Positions 11,709 to 23,514 are shown, counted from the first letter of the stretch. The stretch is DNA of 64,000 bases from Anaspis maculata (GCA_949128115.1 OX421967.1:23204635-23268634), one strand, 5' to 3'. Numbers and translations: made by a program. The notes: generated by a model from the sequence alone, not told the origin.

Positions 11709-12365
11709 TTATTTCAGTAGAAATTCTTCAACCTTATAACACAGATTCTGTAGTAGGTGTAGGTGGTTTTTTACCCACGATTTGAAGTTTTCTCTATCTA
11801 GAGCTCTGACCGATATAGGAAGTGTGTTATAGAGTCTGATTCCATGGTAATTAATTCCATCTCTAGTTTTTATCAACCTCAAAAAAGTAGGGACTATATT
11901 CTTACTGTTTCTCGTATTATAATGATGCACCTGTTCATAAGACTTACTCATATCGAGGAGATGATCCCTCACGTACAGTAAACACTCCATGCTATAGACA
12001 GAAGGCAAAGTTAAAATTTTAAGGCTTTTAAAAGTCTCTCTACAGTCTTCATGGTAGCCCAAATTACCAATAATGCGGACTGCTCTGCTTTGCAAAGAAA
12101 AAACAGATGAAAGGTGAGCAGAATGACCCCAGATTAAAATACCATAGGTGATCACTGAATGAATCATTCCATAATAGGAATTTTTAAGCGTTTGCTCGGA
12201 CACTCTGCTTACCAAACTTCGCAACAGAAAGATGGTTTTAGAAACCCTCCGGCACAGAGACTGAGTCTGCGGCTCCCAACCAAGTTTAGGATCCAGGTAG
12301 ACACCCAAGAATTTCACACAATCTATTGGAAGAACACAATTTAAATGAATCTTGCAAATAAACAA
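11709..12365 (-). pseudogene. Reverse transcriptase C-terminal region
   Basis: 218 residues matching the region after the palm: VKFLGVYLDPKLGWEPQ (thumb), SVITYGILIWGHSAH, LQSRAVRIIGNLGY, then HHYNTRN and NGIRLYNTLP-type blocks common at the end of insect non-LTR ORF2 proteins. The catalytic palm is missing because the copy is 5'-truncated, so it cannot be active. The frame is otherwise intact to its stop, suggesting a fairly young insertion. Confidence 0.8.
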
Positions 12366-12375
12366 AATTCTTAAA

Positions 12376-13930
12376 CCACCCCTCCTTTATTACTAGTCAA
12401 CCAATGATCGCCAATCTAAGTTATTGAACCTCAATTACTTTATTCAGTAAGAAATTTTGCCAGTTAATTCACAATCAGTTTCTGTAAATTAAAACACATC
12501 CAAATGACATGCGAAAATTCGCGCCTAATTAATTCCACTCTCCCAATTAAATTCCCGTTTCCGTATTCTACCTGATTTAAAAACATATAGATGAGCTAAA
12601 TTTCATAACGCACTTGAGTTTTGACTCCTTGCATAATTAATTTGATACCTCGTTGATTTTAATTAATCCTTCCTCAACAAAGCCGTACTTGAACTCGGAG
12701 AGATATCGAGTTTACTCCTTTCATTCCGCAGAGAGAGAGAGATTATTATTATTTATCCATTGAGTATAAGGTATTCCCAAATCATTGCCATTATTTTCGA
12801 TTACCGATCGAATAATTTATATAAAAGTTGGGTGTATTATTTTAATTAATTTACGTCCATCTGGTACTGTATTTCAACTTACAGACTTACAGACAACTTA
12901 CAAAAAGTTGAATATATTTTATTTTATGGGGAAAGTGCTCGCGATATTTCAATTCACCCAGATATTGTTTGCATTTATACTGCTAGCCACTGCGTTTTCA
13001 GTTGAAGGAGTCTACAAATCACCTGTTGGAGGCTATATCTCTTTGTAGAAGGGTTATTGAGGCCTCCACCATTTACCTGGTGACTTGAAGGTGACTGGAA
13101 ACAATGTATTTGAAAGCTCACAGCTATTTGTGGAATATTAACTCGGTTTGACACAGCCTGTTCGAAATGCACAGAACAAACCCAATAAAGTTTATAAAAA
13201 AACAATTACTTTCACCCGTTTGAACAATTATCATTTGAATACATGGAAGGTAGACTTGCTTGGTGCATTCTTCTCTTGTTACTGATGCACTACAATTGTT
13301 AGTAATTAGCTTGGCACTCTTGTTAGTAATTATTTGACGAATGCAAATTTTCTCTAGCCAAACACATCCGTCTGTGTCGGACGCATCTACGCCAGTCTCT
13401 ACTTTTCTCGTTTTCTCACCCTCTCTTCCCCCACCCCTTCTCAAGTGTGCCGACCCCTGGCCTACAAGCCGGCTACTCTGAAATGCAGCATCCTCCCTTG
13501 TACCATTCCTTTCTTTTCCAATGTCGCTTCCTAACGCGAATTCATTCAGAAAATTCATTTCTTTTCAAGGATTCTGAGCTGGACACCACAGTACTCATTC
13601 TTCGATGCTCTATCATATTTTAAAATATTGACAAAAAAAGATAAACACTTTGCATATAGAATGATCTTCTTGCACATACTTGCAGCTTTGTTTACGGACC
13701 AAATTTAGGTACTGGACCTTTACAAGCCCCATTAAAATGTTTTTTAAGAAAAAGTCTATCGGCAGGTCCCTCTGGAACAGGAGGCCGGCAATCTCATGAA
13801 ACTTACAAGTTGACAATGTGATTGTGGTAACTGCTTGAATAGACCGTTTCATCCCAGACCGCGCATACGCGGAATTTCGGTGAATGTCATACGGACTTCA
13901 AGTGTTCCTTGGCAATAAGGTAAATCGCCT
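12376..13930. other. AT-rich non-coding stretch
   Basis: No recognisable exon. TAATTA cores occur at 12526, 12634 and 12660, with related AATTAA and ATTTAAA words between them. A (GA)n(TTA)n microsatellite lies near 12730-12760. A fragment of the CAGGGTGTT element lies near 13607-13655. A minus-strand frame of 144 codons at 13124-13558 has no known relatives and is probably chance. Confidence 0.4.
12520..12670. promoter_or_regulatory. Cluster of TAATTA motifs (possible homeodomain sites)
   Basis: Three TAATTA cores in about 140 bp, one in the context TTTTAATTAATCC. TAATTA is the canonical homeodomain core, but the region is AT-rich, so chance is a serious alternative. Confidence 0.15.
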
Positions 13931-14640
13931 ATACTGGTGAAAATTTTCACGACTTGTAATTTTCGGGGGGTTGTCCCCCTGCATTCACGCACTCGGACGG
14001 TCCCCACCGTCCATGGCCGAGGGCTTTACCAGTTCCCACGCAAGCCGTTCAGCTAGACAAACGTCTCTGCCATTTGGCACCAGAATATCTGGATTCTGGA
14101 TTCCATTTTGGGGAGTCGGTGGAACACAGTTTCACCTGGCACGTAGGCCTCATTATTGGGCCCATTGTACCCGTCTCCCAGACCAGCCGGACTCACCGAG
14201 CCGCAATGTGGTGCCTGGATGTTTGATGGTCGGTCCATCCAAGCACTGGGGCCGACAAGCGCACGGTTGACCTTTGACTCAGTCTTTCACCCCCGGGTCG
14301 CAGGTGCGGATGTCCGATACATCCTCGCTCCCTGCGCCGGTGTTCCTGACTTCGTCTGCCTTCCGACCACGCTGCCGGTTATCCTCTACACATTGCCGTA
14401 CCGCCGGCTGGAGGCATGTATACTTGGAGGGCTCGCCTAAGACCACCCGAGGAGGAGTTCCAGACCGGCCTCGAATCAGATGAAAGACACCTAGTCACCC
14501 ATCCAACTCTTGGCAGCGGCCAACGTAGCTGCAGTTGGGTTGTCACCCGACTGGAGCGGCCTACTACACGCTACGCCCTCCTTGCACCAGAATATCAACG
14601 CGATGTCAAAAAAGAAATTTTCTTAATTTGAGCTGTCGTC
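13931..14640. other. GC-rich island, function unknown
   Basis: About 650 bp clearly richer in G+C than its surroundings, beginning with the inverted words GGGGGTTGT/CCCCCTG. Overlapping open frames exist in several registers (99 codons at 13971-14270 and 94 at 14156-14440, plus strand) with no recognisable domain. The composition break suggests a transposon piece or other foreign segment rather than ordinary intergenic DNA. Confidence 0.35.
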
Positions 14641-15860
14641 AGTAATAGGTACTCGGTCCAGAAATTAGGCAATAAGCCGAATGACCAACAATTCTAAAAG
14701 CAGCACGTCAGATTTTGCGAAACTGCATCCGAAGACCTCTATACAGGCACATATTCCTATAACGGTGTTCATGGTGCTTCCGTCAAACGTACAGCAAGTT
14801 GCCAACTCGCCAACGGAGAAATTGTTACAGTTTTGACATAACTGCAACACAACAAAAGAGCACATAATATGGAAGAAAATTCGTCAGTCACGTCAGACCG
14901 CGACCAACCCCCAAGCAGATTTTATGATTTGAGAAACGTTTTCCTCCCACTCATCTGCCAAACACGAGAAAGCTCGAAGCGTACAACACGTATGTGAGAG
15001 ATAGAGGAAACGACACACACATACACACACAATTCATGTTTTCATGTCCTTGCCTCTACGTGCGCCATACGCTAAACCCATTTTATACCATTCCAGCCGA
15101 AATGACCCTTGAAATTCGCATATGCGAAATAAATTTGCGTTGAAGCAAGCGAGCGGCAGAGCACACGTCGCGCGAGCATCCCCCGTTGCATGAAATACGA
15201 GATTGTAAATTTGTCGTCGACGACGTTCCTGTATGCGAATACAAAACTTGCGCCCAAAATGATAAATTTTGCTCGAACGCTTGAAATCACGGTAGGGGAA
15301 ATACGGGAAAATCGTGAGGCACTCGCACATAAAAACAATTCCTTCAATGGCCCGGCGAGAGCGAGTCGTCAAAAACGACTCCCCAGTGTCCCAATTTTTC
15401 GCACCTTCTCTTTGGAGGGCAGTCGGTCGCGCGTCTTGCGCTCGTGCGAGTGAAATGCTGACCTATTTTCGCACAGCAGGAGGAGCAGCAGCCCGGCAGC
15501 AGCAGCACAGCATCAGATCCGGAGTAAGGGCAGAAGAGCAGAAGGGTGGGTGGGAGGTTTGGATATAAACAAGATCGATAGTATTTGGTATTCAAATTCC
15601 GGGTGTATTCCGGAGGGTTCTATAAAAAAAAACCGCGGCGGCTATTATTGCCCGGCGCTCCGCTAGTCGTCTTTTCCATCCACCCCGCCTCCCACCGTCC
15701 ACCACTCTACTACAGTTCTCAATACACGCGGTAGCGCAAGGCTCGAGAAGAGGGTGCGAGTGTGGAATCAGCATTCTACATCCCGATATTGAGATGTGAT
15801 CTTATCGTTATCACCCGCAGAGATATTGAAATATTCCTTTTCGCAGCGCACAGTGGGGCG
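14641..15860. other. Non-coding stretch
   Basis: No gene recognised. A short CACACACA microsatellite lies near 15010-15030, a GCAGCAGCAGC run near 15490-15510, and a TATAAAA-like word near 15622. Frames on both strands at 15034-15595 are mutual shadows without similarity to known proteins. Confidence 0.35.
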
Positions 15861-16020
15861 CAGTGGCGTAGCCAGGGAAAATCTTTTGAAATAACGAAAA
15901 TAGAAGGGCTCGAAGGACCATCTTTGACCCTTGGTAACTTGAAAAAAGGCCAAAACATTTTTCAAGTCTCGCCAGACGTAGTCGCGGAGACTATTTGTGA
16001 CCGCTTTTTTTTTAAGTGAA
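15861..16020. repeat. Fragment of a dispersed repeat, possible hAT-type terminus
   Basis: Begins CAGTGGCGTAGCCAGG, a terminus type seen in hAT-related elements of insects. It continues with AGAAGGGCTCGAAGGACCA and TTTGACC, which recur at about 54310-54345 and inverted at 53945-53985. No matching right end was found, so the copy is truncated. Confidence 0.45.
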
Positions 16021-17877
16021 ACTTCTATTCTCGCGCCTAGATCACAACACACCACCAACGCAGAACCACACATGGGAGTGAAATTGCTTCATAGCATCAG
16101 TGGCCTGTACGCCTGTAACGATGCGCTGTAACGTTATCTTGTCTGACCTTGGGGTGACCAGCGTCGTCCCAGAAAATGAAAGAATAAGCTGTTGCAGCGT
16201 TCGCCGCGTTCAGTTCTATTTTTTACTAATCGCCGACACTGGACTGCTCTTCGTGTTGTCGTACTGTTGGCCCGACAAGAATGGCTCTCGACTTGGCTTG
16301 AATAGATTCGAGCGGATGTGATTTATTCTAGGGATAGGGAGGTATATTCAGGGCCGGGCCTAGCAGGCGTACAGTGCGTTCTGGCGCGCAGGCGAGTACG
16401 GCAGGCGGCAAGTCATAGGGGCAATAATATAATAATTAAGTTGAATTTCGAAGGATTCTTTTCACTCCCGCATTTGGTGGGGCTCTCCACTGCCAAGCGC
16501 AGCGAGAAAAGAAATAAAAGAAGTCTATTCGTGAAAAAATCATGTCAAAAGTATTCTGCCCTTTGAGTGACTAATAATAATAATAATAAGATTGATAATA
16601 AGAACAACAAGATGATACAAACCGTGAGGGAGCGGAGCGGGAGTACGAAAAGAACACCTCTTCGAACGTTGTTTGCTGATTGATTCATATGTATAGAAAT
16701 TTCACTTCTTCCGAGGGTGACTATGGTCACGCACTCACGTTTTTTTCGTAATTATTTTTATTTTTTCTCTCGTTCCTTGTTCCTCGTTCCTCGTTTCCTA
16801 ACAAAATACACCTCAATCTTCTGTATCTTCCGAACGGTTGAACATATCCAGTTCATTCTTTCGTTAATCGAATCTCAACTATTACGGGTTGATACAGACG
16901 ACGTTTAAAAATGATCGGTCAAATATAAACAATCTTGACAACAATAAAGAATGCACAAGCGCGAAACTCATCTAAAATAGTCTAAAATAGAGAAAACGCA
17001 TATAATGCCTATACCTTTACATCATCATATCTTTCGATCCAAGGAAGCTATGCGCCTATTTTTCTCTTAAAATTGAAGTTCATATCCGGGCCTTTAATAC
17101 AGTGTGACAGTGTTGAGAAACAATGGGTTATTATTCATTTATTTAGTTAATGAACATTTTCATCGGCTATGAATGCATCATGATTTTCAGCCAGCGAGGG
17201 ACTTTTTTTTTGTTTTCTCCAATTTCCTCTATACAACCAGCGAAGCAAATGAGGCCAAGGTATTGGAAAAATGTCTGAAACAAAAAAATTTGAGTTATAA
17301 CTAATAGTTTTTCAGATATGAGTTTTTTTTCTGAATCAACTAACAACTATGAAGAAGTGGCGCCCGTATGTCACTCATATTTTACTGTGCAAAATGCACT
17401 ACATTAACTGCTGAGGTAGTCATTTCTCGTATAAAGCTGAGCTTTTACAGAAATAATTGGATATTTGCCCTTTACAAAAAAAAACAAGGCATCCGTGTCT
17501 TTCTAACTTTAAGATTAGTGAAATAATCATCCGTATCCCTTACGTGTTACATACAATTCTTATTCTACTTGTTACGGTCGCGTTTTTCGGACTGAGAGAT
17601 ATGAAGGCGGAATTTATTTAGAAGGCGGAAGGGTTGGCAGGAAGTGAGTTGGTTGAATTTTTATTTTTTTCTGTTTTGCTTTGACGGGTCGAAAAATTGG
17701 TGGCCCTCAAATTTTTCGTTCGTTCAAGTCGTTGCTTGAACATGTTGCAGCGTAGCTGAGTTACCATCATGGGGCTGGAGCCCCCTCGGGCCCTGAAACG
17801 GCAACGATCAGTAAGAAGCCGTTTACTTCCGATATGTCATTCCTAACTGTGCGAATTATTTTCAAAAGGTCACCCCC
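16021..17877. other. Non-coding stretch
   Basis: No gene recognised. A (TAA)n microsatellite lies near 16570-16590. Otherwise AT-rich sequence with scattered short frames lacking similarity. Confidence 0.35.
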
Positions 17878-18012
17878 GTTGTCACCCCGGCCAGAGCTAT
17901 CGCCCGTTTCTCGTTGTCACCCCGGCTAGAGCTATCGCCCATTTCCCGTTGTCACCCCGGCTAGAGCTATCGCCGTTTCTCTTTGTCACCCCTGCTAGAG
18001 CTCTGGTAACCT
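17878..18012. repeat. ~37-bp tandem repeat, about four units
   Basis: Four tandem copies of a unit built from GTTGTCACCCCGGC, TAGAGCTATCGCC and CGTTTCTC, the last one diverged (TTGTCACCCCTGC). Unit length is 35-37 bp. On the minus strand it is read through by the open frame at 17897-18211. Confidence 0.75.
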
Positions 18013-18211
18013 CTGGGTCAACGCCACGCATGGCACCCTCGCCACTCGCGAGCCCGGCTTCCTGCGCCATCCTCGCCATCGCCGACGCTTCATGCAGGTT
18101 CACGTCAATTTGTCGCCAATCCGGCGCTGCCGTGTCGCTGGCCAACAACCGTTGAACTACGCCCGACAGCAAGTGACCTTCGCCCTTGAGTCGTACCTGG
18201 AACCCTCGCAT
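17897..18211 (-). CDS. Unidentified ORF, GC-rich, repeat-coded C-terminus
   Basis: 104 codons from ATG. Upstream in the same frame the sequence stays open back to a TGA near 18262. The N-terminal two thirds are alanine-rich and mixed (LLASDTAAPDWRQIDVNLHE, then ASAMARMAQEAG). The C-terminal part is the 37-bp tandem repeat and reads ALAGVTKRNGD and ALAGVTTRNGR. I recognise no family. It could be a retrotransposon gag-region scrap, an exon fragment or chance in GC-rich DNA. Confidence 0.25.
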   Translation of the reverse strand: MRGFQVRLKGEGHLLSGVVQRLLASDTAAPDWRQIDVNLHEASAMARMAQEAGLASGEGAMRGVDPEVTRALAGVTKRNGDSSSRGDNGKWAIALAGVTTRNGR

Positions 18212-18212
18212 C

Positions 18213-19247
18213 TCCAGCAGCTGCTCATTCGAAAAATCGGTGACGTACCTCTTTCAATTTATTCTTCGGTGGGGGTGTAGCCTTGCTAAGCTACTCCGAC
18301 GAGACTCTAGGGCCAGTTCTGTTGCCTATGCCTATTGTATTATTGAATGGGGCCTTGCAATTGAAAAACTCAACGTGAGGTCGCCACTACTGTAGGGGGC
18401 GCCTACTTCGATGAAGCGGCCGTAACGACGGGAAAAACAGGGGAGTTTGAGTAGTTTGACCAGTAACTGACAGTGACTGGAGACGTCAAGCAAGAAACAG
18501 AGGTTATCCAAATTTCAAATCAAGACATGAAATGACGGACGCCGGTCGTTGAAGCGTCAACGCCGTCAAAATTGTCGAATTTGCCCCCAACGGTTGTGGC
18601 GCCCTCGGTGTGTAAAAGTGGCAGTGCAAGGCCCCATTTACTGTATCTATATCGCAGCCTTCAAAGCCCTACAGCGATTGAAGTCGGGGGCTTGTCAGAT
18701 TTGACGTGCCGAATCAGCGTCTCCATCACGTGTCCCAGAGAAGGAACACTTTTCCAACGGCACGTTGGCGCCCTCTTTCCCAAATGCTACTCTGAGGACC
18801 TGGGCCTTCGACTGTAGTCGCTGTGGTCGCTAGAGGCTAAAGTGGCCACCAGTATTTCCTGTATTTGTGTATTACTTGTTTTGATCCATCAACCGTAAAA
18901 TTTATCGTATTTATAAGTTCGCAACTGCATCTGAGTGTGTGACCGTCCGTGTAATCATTACTTTTCTCTATTGTTTTTTTTTGCTGTTCACCTTCTTTTT
19001 TTTTTGTCCAATATAGAATTTGTTCACTACTAATTTTTTTTCTCATTCCGCATGCATCGTTCTTCCAACGCTGACGGGCTGTTGGCGTTCATCCTCTCAC
19101 GGATCCATATAGACCCGGAGCTAGACCGAGCGCGGCCCATAACCCTGAGGTCCGCTATAAGAGCAGGCCTCGGCTGGGGCTGTGGCCCTCTTTGTCCTCC
19201 AATCCTATAACCCGAAATAAATCATCGCCGGCCATAAGGGCCTTATA
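18213..19247. other. Non-coding stretch, partly GC-rich
   Basis: No gene recognised. GC-richer at 18290-18830 and again at 19060-19240. The latter has AGGCCTCGGCTGGGGCTGTG, loosely matched in inverse orientation near 21770-21800 outside the other end of the following element. Confidence 0.35.
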
Positions 19248-19538
19248 CACTTGACAGACTGTACCTTAATGATCATCAAGTGTAATGATCATTAACGTTA
19301 AATGACGATTGCGTGACACACTGCGAATCGTAATAAGCCTATGAGCTTGCGCCGTAGCGCATGAATAAACGTGGCGATCAATTTTCCCCCAAAATGTTAA
19401 TGTCAATTTGTCGAATATGGTCCGAAGTATTGGGCTGTCATGGCCAATAACATTTTAATTATAATTATAATTTCATAAATATTTAGGTGAGGATGTGAGG
19501 TGGTATTTAGCTCAGATTCCATTCAATCAAGAAAGCGT

Positions 19539-19592
19539 GGTGTGAACATTGCAAGCAATAACAAAATAGTTATTGCTTGCAATGTTCGCACC
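19539..19592. ncRNA. Near-perfect hairpin, 24-bp stem, 6-nt loop
   Basis: GGTGTGAACATTGCAAGC plus AATAAC (19539-19562), loop AAAATA (19563-19568), and the exact complement (19569-19592). The single difference is a T opposite G, which would be a G-U pair in RNA. No arm of a known MITE surrounds it. It may be a small-RNA precursor, a relic of a tiny palindromic element, or a structural element of the host repeat. Confidence 0.3.
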
Positions 19593-20034
19593 TCATCATA
19601 CTATATTTATCTTCATTTTGCTGCCAAAATATATGTTGAATTTGTATTGAGTCGAAAGAAATGGAGGAAACGAAGAATAAGAGACTGATGTTTCAGTCAA
19701 CCTGATCAAAATCGCATAGTCCCATCATAGTCTAACCAACTTTTAAGCGCGGCCCTGGTTTATGTTTGCGGCTGGCAAGTGGCAAAGCAACTGGCAGATG
19801 CAAGTTATAGTTCATTATGTTTGTATCTACCGTGTGGTTCATTATAACTTTTTTTGTAATTTTTCAACTGCTTTTGCGATAAGTACCTTCCATTTCGCTT
19901 GCTTTTGTAAAATTTCACATTTTTCACGACGGACGTTTTGGAATATACCTAATCTAGGTAGCATGTTTAAAAGCTATTAGCATAGTTTCAGCTTATTCAT
20001 GAAATATTCATGATAATAAACACTTATATGTATA

Positions 20035-20953
20035 CAGGGTGTCCGTTTTTCGAGGCTAAGCATGGGTATCTCGCTTATCTTTGGAGATACAGAGTCGGTT
20101 AAATTAGAAAAAAGTTGCGAATTTTCATGACGATCAATGATCCAAAAAGATATTTGACTTGTCAGTTTTAGTTTTCAAGATATCCAAAAAAAAAACAGAA
20201 ATTTGTCATTTTTGTTTTTATTTTTTATTTGAAAAACGGTTGAAGGTAGCCTTTTCTTATTAAGACATTGTGAAGGCACTTTTCCAAGGGGAATTTAATG
20301 TAGCCAAAATCTTTATTCTAGCTTTCAAAACAACCGAGATATGACATTCAACTTTTTCATGGGCGCCATATTGAATTTTGTCATTTTTGAATACAATATT
20401 TTTTTCTGAATACAACGATGTGTCACATGTCACTGTTGAATCCATGCTTTTCAGCAAACAATTTTTTTTTTCATTTTTCAAAGAGTGCTTTGGAAACAAA
20501 ATCAGCACCGACAATAAAAAAAAACGTGAATGTTTAACATTTATTCAACAGTGACATGTGGCACATCGTTGTGACCAGAAAAGAATACCGTATTCAAAAA
20601 TATCAAAATCCAATATGGCGCCCATCAGAGAAAAAAGTTGGATGTCGTATCTCGGTTGCTTTGAAAGCTAGAATAAAGATTTTGGCAGCTTTGAATTCCC
20701 CTTGAAAAAGTGCCCTGACAATGTCTAGATTAGAAAAGGCCATACCTTCAACCGTTTTTTGAATAAAAAATGAAAACAAAAATTCAAATTCCTGTTTTTT
20801 CACGATATCTCAAAAGCTAAAATCGATACGTCAAATTTGTTTTTGGATCATTGATCTTCATAAAAATGCGCAACTTTTTCCTGATTTAACCGCCTTTGTA
20901 TCTCTCAATAAAAGCGAGATACCCATGCTTAGCCATGAATAACGGACACCCTG
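20035..20953. mobile_element. Foldback TIR element (CAGGGTGTCCG family), 919 bp
   Basis: Starts CAGGGTGTCCGTT and ends with the complement (AACGGACACCCTG), flanked by TA at 20033-20034 and 20954-20955. The two halves pair over almost their whole length: GGTATCTCGCTT, GATCAATGATCC, GAAGGCACTTTTCC, GGCGCCATATTG and CAACGATGTG all recur inverted. No coding capacity. The terminal CAGGGTGTCC with TA duplication fits Tc1/mariner-derived foldback MITEs of insects. Confidence 0.85.
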
Positions 20954-20956
20954 TAG

Positions 20957-21420
20957 GAACCTACCTATCTCACGGATACTCACGGAAGTCCTCATTCCCT
21001 CATCAACAAATTCGACTTTGCCAAAAATAGAGTACCGCCAACCGATACTGTGCTGTAAGTTCGCAATGTTCATATCATCCAACTTTCGCGAACAGGCGCA
21101 GGCGAAATGTAGAGCTAGAAGACTGACTTTTCCGAGGACTTTCCAATTTTTTGTACGTGCTTATACGTGCACGCTACGGGCATTATATACCTATACCTGT
21201 CTCACGGATACTAACGGAAACGGAAACCCATCTCCTCATCAATAAATTCGACTTTGCCCCTAAACAAAGTACCGTCAATCTATATCGTACTGCGCGTTTG
21301 CAATGTTCGTATCATCCAAATTCCGCGAATAAGTGGTCATTTTCTATGTAAAATTCTTATGTAGGGGAGTTTTCAATTTTCAATGTGCTTATACGTGCAC
21401 GCTACGGGGCATTATCTCAT
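20957..21420. repeat. Diverged ~230-bp direct tandem duplication
   Basis: Two successive blocks (about 20957-21190 and 21191-21420) share in the same order CTATCTCACGGATACT or CTGTCTCACGGATACT, AAATTCGACTTTGCC, AGTACCG, TTGTTC or TGTTCGTATCATCCAA, and GTGCTTATACGTGCACGCTA. They differ by many substitutions, so the duplication is old. Confidence 0.65.
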
Positions 21421-22514
21421 AATTTGGTACAAGAGATGTTGTTGCAAGAGGCAAGACACACATTCTAGAAATGCGTGTCTGAATGGCGTACTGAAATGAC
21501 AGACTTGATGACAGATGACAGATATTGCGATTTATTGCACAGAAAAGCTGGCCAATGGTATTCAAAAATCACGGCGATGATGCAGGACTACCGGCGATTA
21601 TTTGGCAATTATGGTTACTCCTAGTAAATGACCATTAAGGTCCTAAATGACGTTCTAAATGATCAATGAGTGAATGACGACGTGACACACTGGTCATTTA
21701 TATCGTAATTTACGCTTAATGATCATTAAGCTTTCCAGTCTGTCAAGGGTATTAGTCTTGGGAAAATGGACCACAGCCAAACTCGGCTGATCATCAGCCG
21801 GGATTCGGGGGAAGCGGCCCTTGTATCCGGGGTACCGTTACATACTTTCGTAATCTTACTTTGTGCATAAATGGCCATTTCATCTCAGGTGACATTTTGG
21901 CAAGTACATTTCGCTTCACCGTAGTTTTAGAGCAAATAATACCAGCTTTTTAAGAGTTTCCAGGATAGCTACAAAACACTAATGATATTTATTCCAAAAA
22001 CCAAAATTAATGACCCTGCGAAGTAAATCCATTTTCTGAGCTAGGCTTCCTATTAAGCACACCGCAAGGTGGGGGACTGGTTTTAATTTCTTGGTGGTGG
22101 AGAGGGGGTGTTTTCGCGTTTGTGCACACATAACGCACATGAGAGTGCATAAAAGCACTCCCACTCCGCACTCTACTCTCAACTGTTGAAAAATTTACAG
22201 TGCCTGTTACTGGAAATAGCACATTATAAATAATGTTCTCGTACATGCCTTTTCAAATCAGTAAATACCCACGAAATTCAACATCAGAAAAACGCTTTCC
22301 TCTTGGCTTTCCTCGTATCTACACAAGATCTGCGACAAGCCGGCTGTTCGAAGTGGTCACCTGAGAAGAAGTAATTTTTAAGAAATCAAACAAAAACTTG
22401 CGAAAATGACAGCTGTGACAAGGGCAAAAGTTTGCGCGTTGGAAACAAGAAAAATGTACTTGAATACCTGAAACCGTTTCTTCTGTAGCAGCTCCTGTTT
22501 CACTCAACAGTTTT
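21421..22514. other. Non-coding stretch
   Basis: Contains the right end of the candidate CTTGACAG element (to 21758) and then AT-rich DNA. No gene or RNA recognised. Confidence 0.35.
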
Positions 22515-22586
22515 GATAATGCTCACGTTTCACGTACACAAGTTCACTATCATGACTATCAAGCTGCTGAAATTCTAAGCAAAAAA

Positions 22587-22658
22587 TGTCCGTCATGCAG
22601 CTCCAATTTCAAAAGCGCACATGATCTCAGGATTCATTCAGGAAGATCCAAGTCTTGT
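22587..22658 (+). pseudogene. C2HC zinc finger of the retrotransposon ORF
   Basis: Reads CPSCSSNFKSAHDLRIHSG followed by RSKSC: Cys-x2-Cys, a C2H2-like spacing to His, and a final Cys. N-terminal fingers of this kind bind DNA in several site-specific or zinc-finger-bearing LINE clades. A frameshift in the A-run just downstream (about 22720) separates it from the next coding block. Confidence 0.6.
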
Positions 22659-22722
22659 CAGGCTTTGAGCACACAGCCAACATACGATTCTCAGTCTTTC
22701 GTCGAACGTTTGCTATTAAAAA

Positions 22723-23098
22723 AAAAAACAATACCCGTCTAGTACGAAGAATTCCTAAAGCAACACGTCCTTTGGTAACCAGCCAAAACACAAAACTTGT
22801 AAGATCTGTAATATCTAAGAACACTACAGAAGCCTGGCAAGAGTCCTTTCCTTTTGCTTTCCAGGCCTTCACCATCCCGCCTCAGAGAAGTCAGCCATTT
22901 TCAATCACAATTATCAAAAATAATCTTCGTACTGCTCAAGATAAGGTGAATCCTAACAAGATTTCTGTCAATAAGTCGAAATCGTCATCTTCTCTCAAGC
23001 TTGGAGTTGAATCCAAACTCTCTGACGGAGATTTAGCTGGTGCCTTGCGTCTTCTCATCAGTGACAATACCTCGGGCAATACATTCCGCTTCCCATGA
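22723..23098 (+). pseudogene. Retrotransposon ORF, linker and pre-RT region
   Basis: Open frame following the A-run frameshift. Basic and serine-rich, then VESKLSDGDLAGALRLLISD, a conserved block just before the reverse transcriptase in this family. It shifts frame near 23060-23098 into the next segment. Confidence 0.6.
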
Positions 23099-23099
23099 T

Positions 23100-23512
23100 A
23101 CGTCCACACTTCAACAACTTGCAAGCAAACATCCTAAAGCCGACCAGAATACTACCTTCCCACCGGAACCTTCTAATATGGACCCTCGTTGGTCATCAAT
23201 TTCCACCAACGATCTACGCAAAGCAGATTATTCGTTTCCTGTAGGTTATGCTGCAGGGTTGGATGGGATGCGTCCTCAATTTATTAAAGATAATCCCTCG
23301 GATAATACCATAGATGACGTCGCTAATGGAAACTTTTTATCAGCTTTGTCTTCACTTTGTGACATCATGCTCACAAGACAAGTTCCAGCAGATGTTTGTC
23401 CTTGGTTATACGGTGCATACTTGACAGCTTTAGTCAAAAAATATAATGAAATTAGCTTGGAAATTAGACCCAATAGCTGTCAGAAATACACTCCGTCGTC
23501 TTGTTGCGAAAC
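23100..23512 (+). pseudogene. Reverse transcriptase, fingers region
   Basis: Contains LQQLASKHPKA, FPPEPSN and SFPVGYAAGLDGMRPQFIKD, typical for the fingers of this RT family. It then runs, after one further frameshift, into PIAVRNTLRRLVAKL, where the 131-bp MITE is inserted. Confidence 0.7.
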
Positions 23513-23514
23513 TA

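Larger units (their letters stand above)
11467..12375 (-). mobile_element. 5'-truncated non-LTR retrotransposon with tetranucleotide 3' tail
   Basis: The minus strand carries the end of a reverse transcriptase ORF (12365 to 11709), a ~240-bp 3' untranslated region with ACCAATAAACTTACTTACTT, and a tail of five ACTT units (AAGT x5 at 11471-11490 on the plus strand). Short tandem 3' tails instead of poly(A) are known from several LINE clades. The 5' end breaks near 12375, the usual truncation pattern of target-primed reverse transcription. Confidence 0.75.
19248..21758. mobile_element. Candidate TIR element with CTTGACAGACTG ends
   Basis: ATACACTTGACAGACTG near 19248 is matched by the complement of ATACCCTTGACAGACTG ending near 21758. 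Further inside, both ends share TTAATGATCATTAA words and a GTGTGTCACG/CGTGACACAC pair. The arms are only about 90 bp and diverged, so this is a candidate. If real, the element is ~2.5 kb and contains the foldback at 20035-20953. No transposase was found. Confidence 0.4.

Noticed and set aside
19248..21758. A definite 2.5-kb TIR transposon
   Set aside because: Kept only as a candidate: the shared ends are about 90 bp and diverged, and no target duplication is visible.
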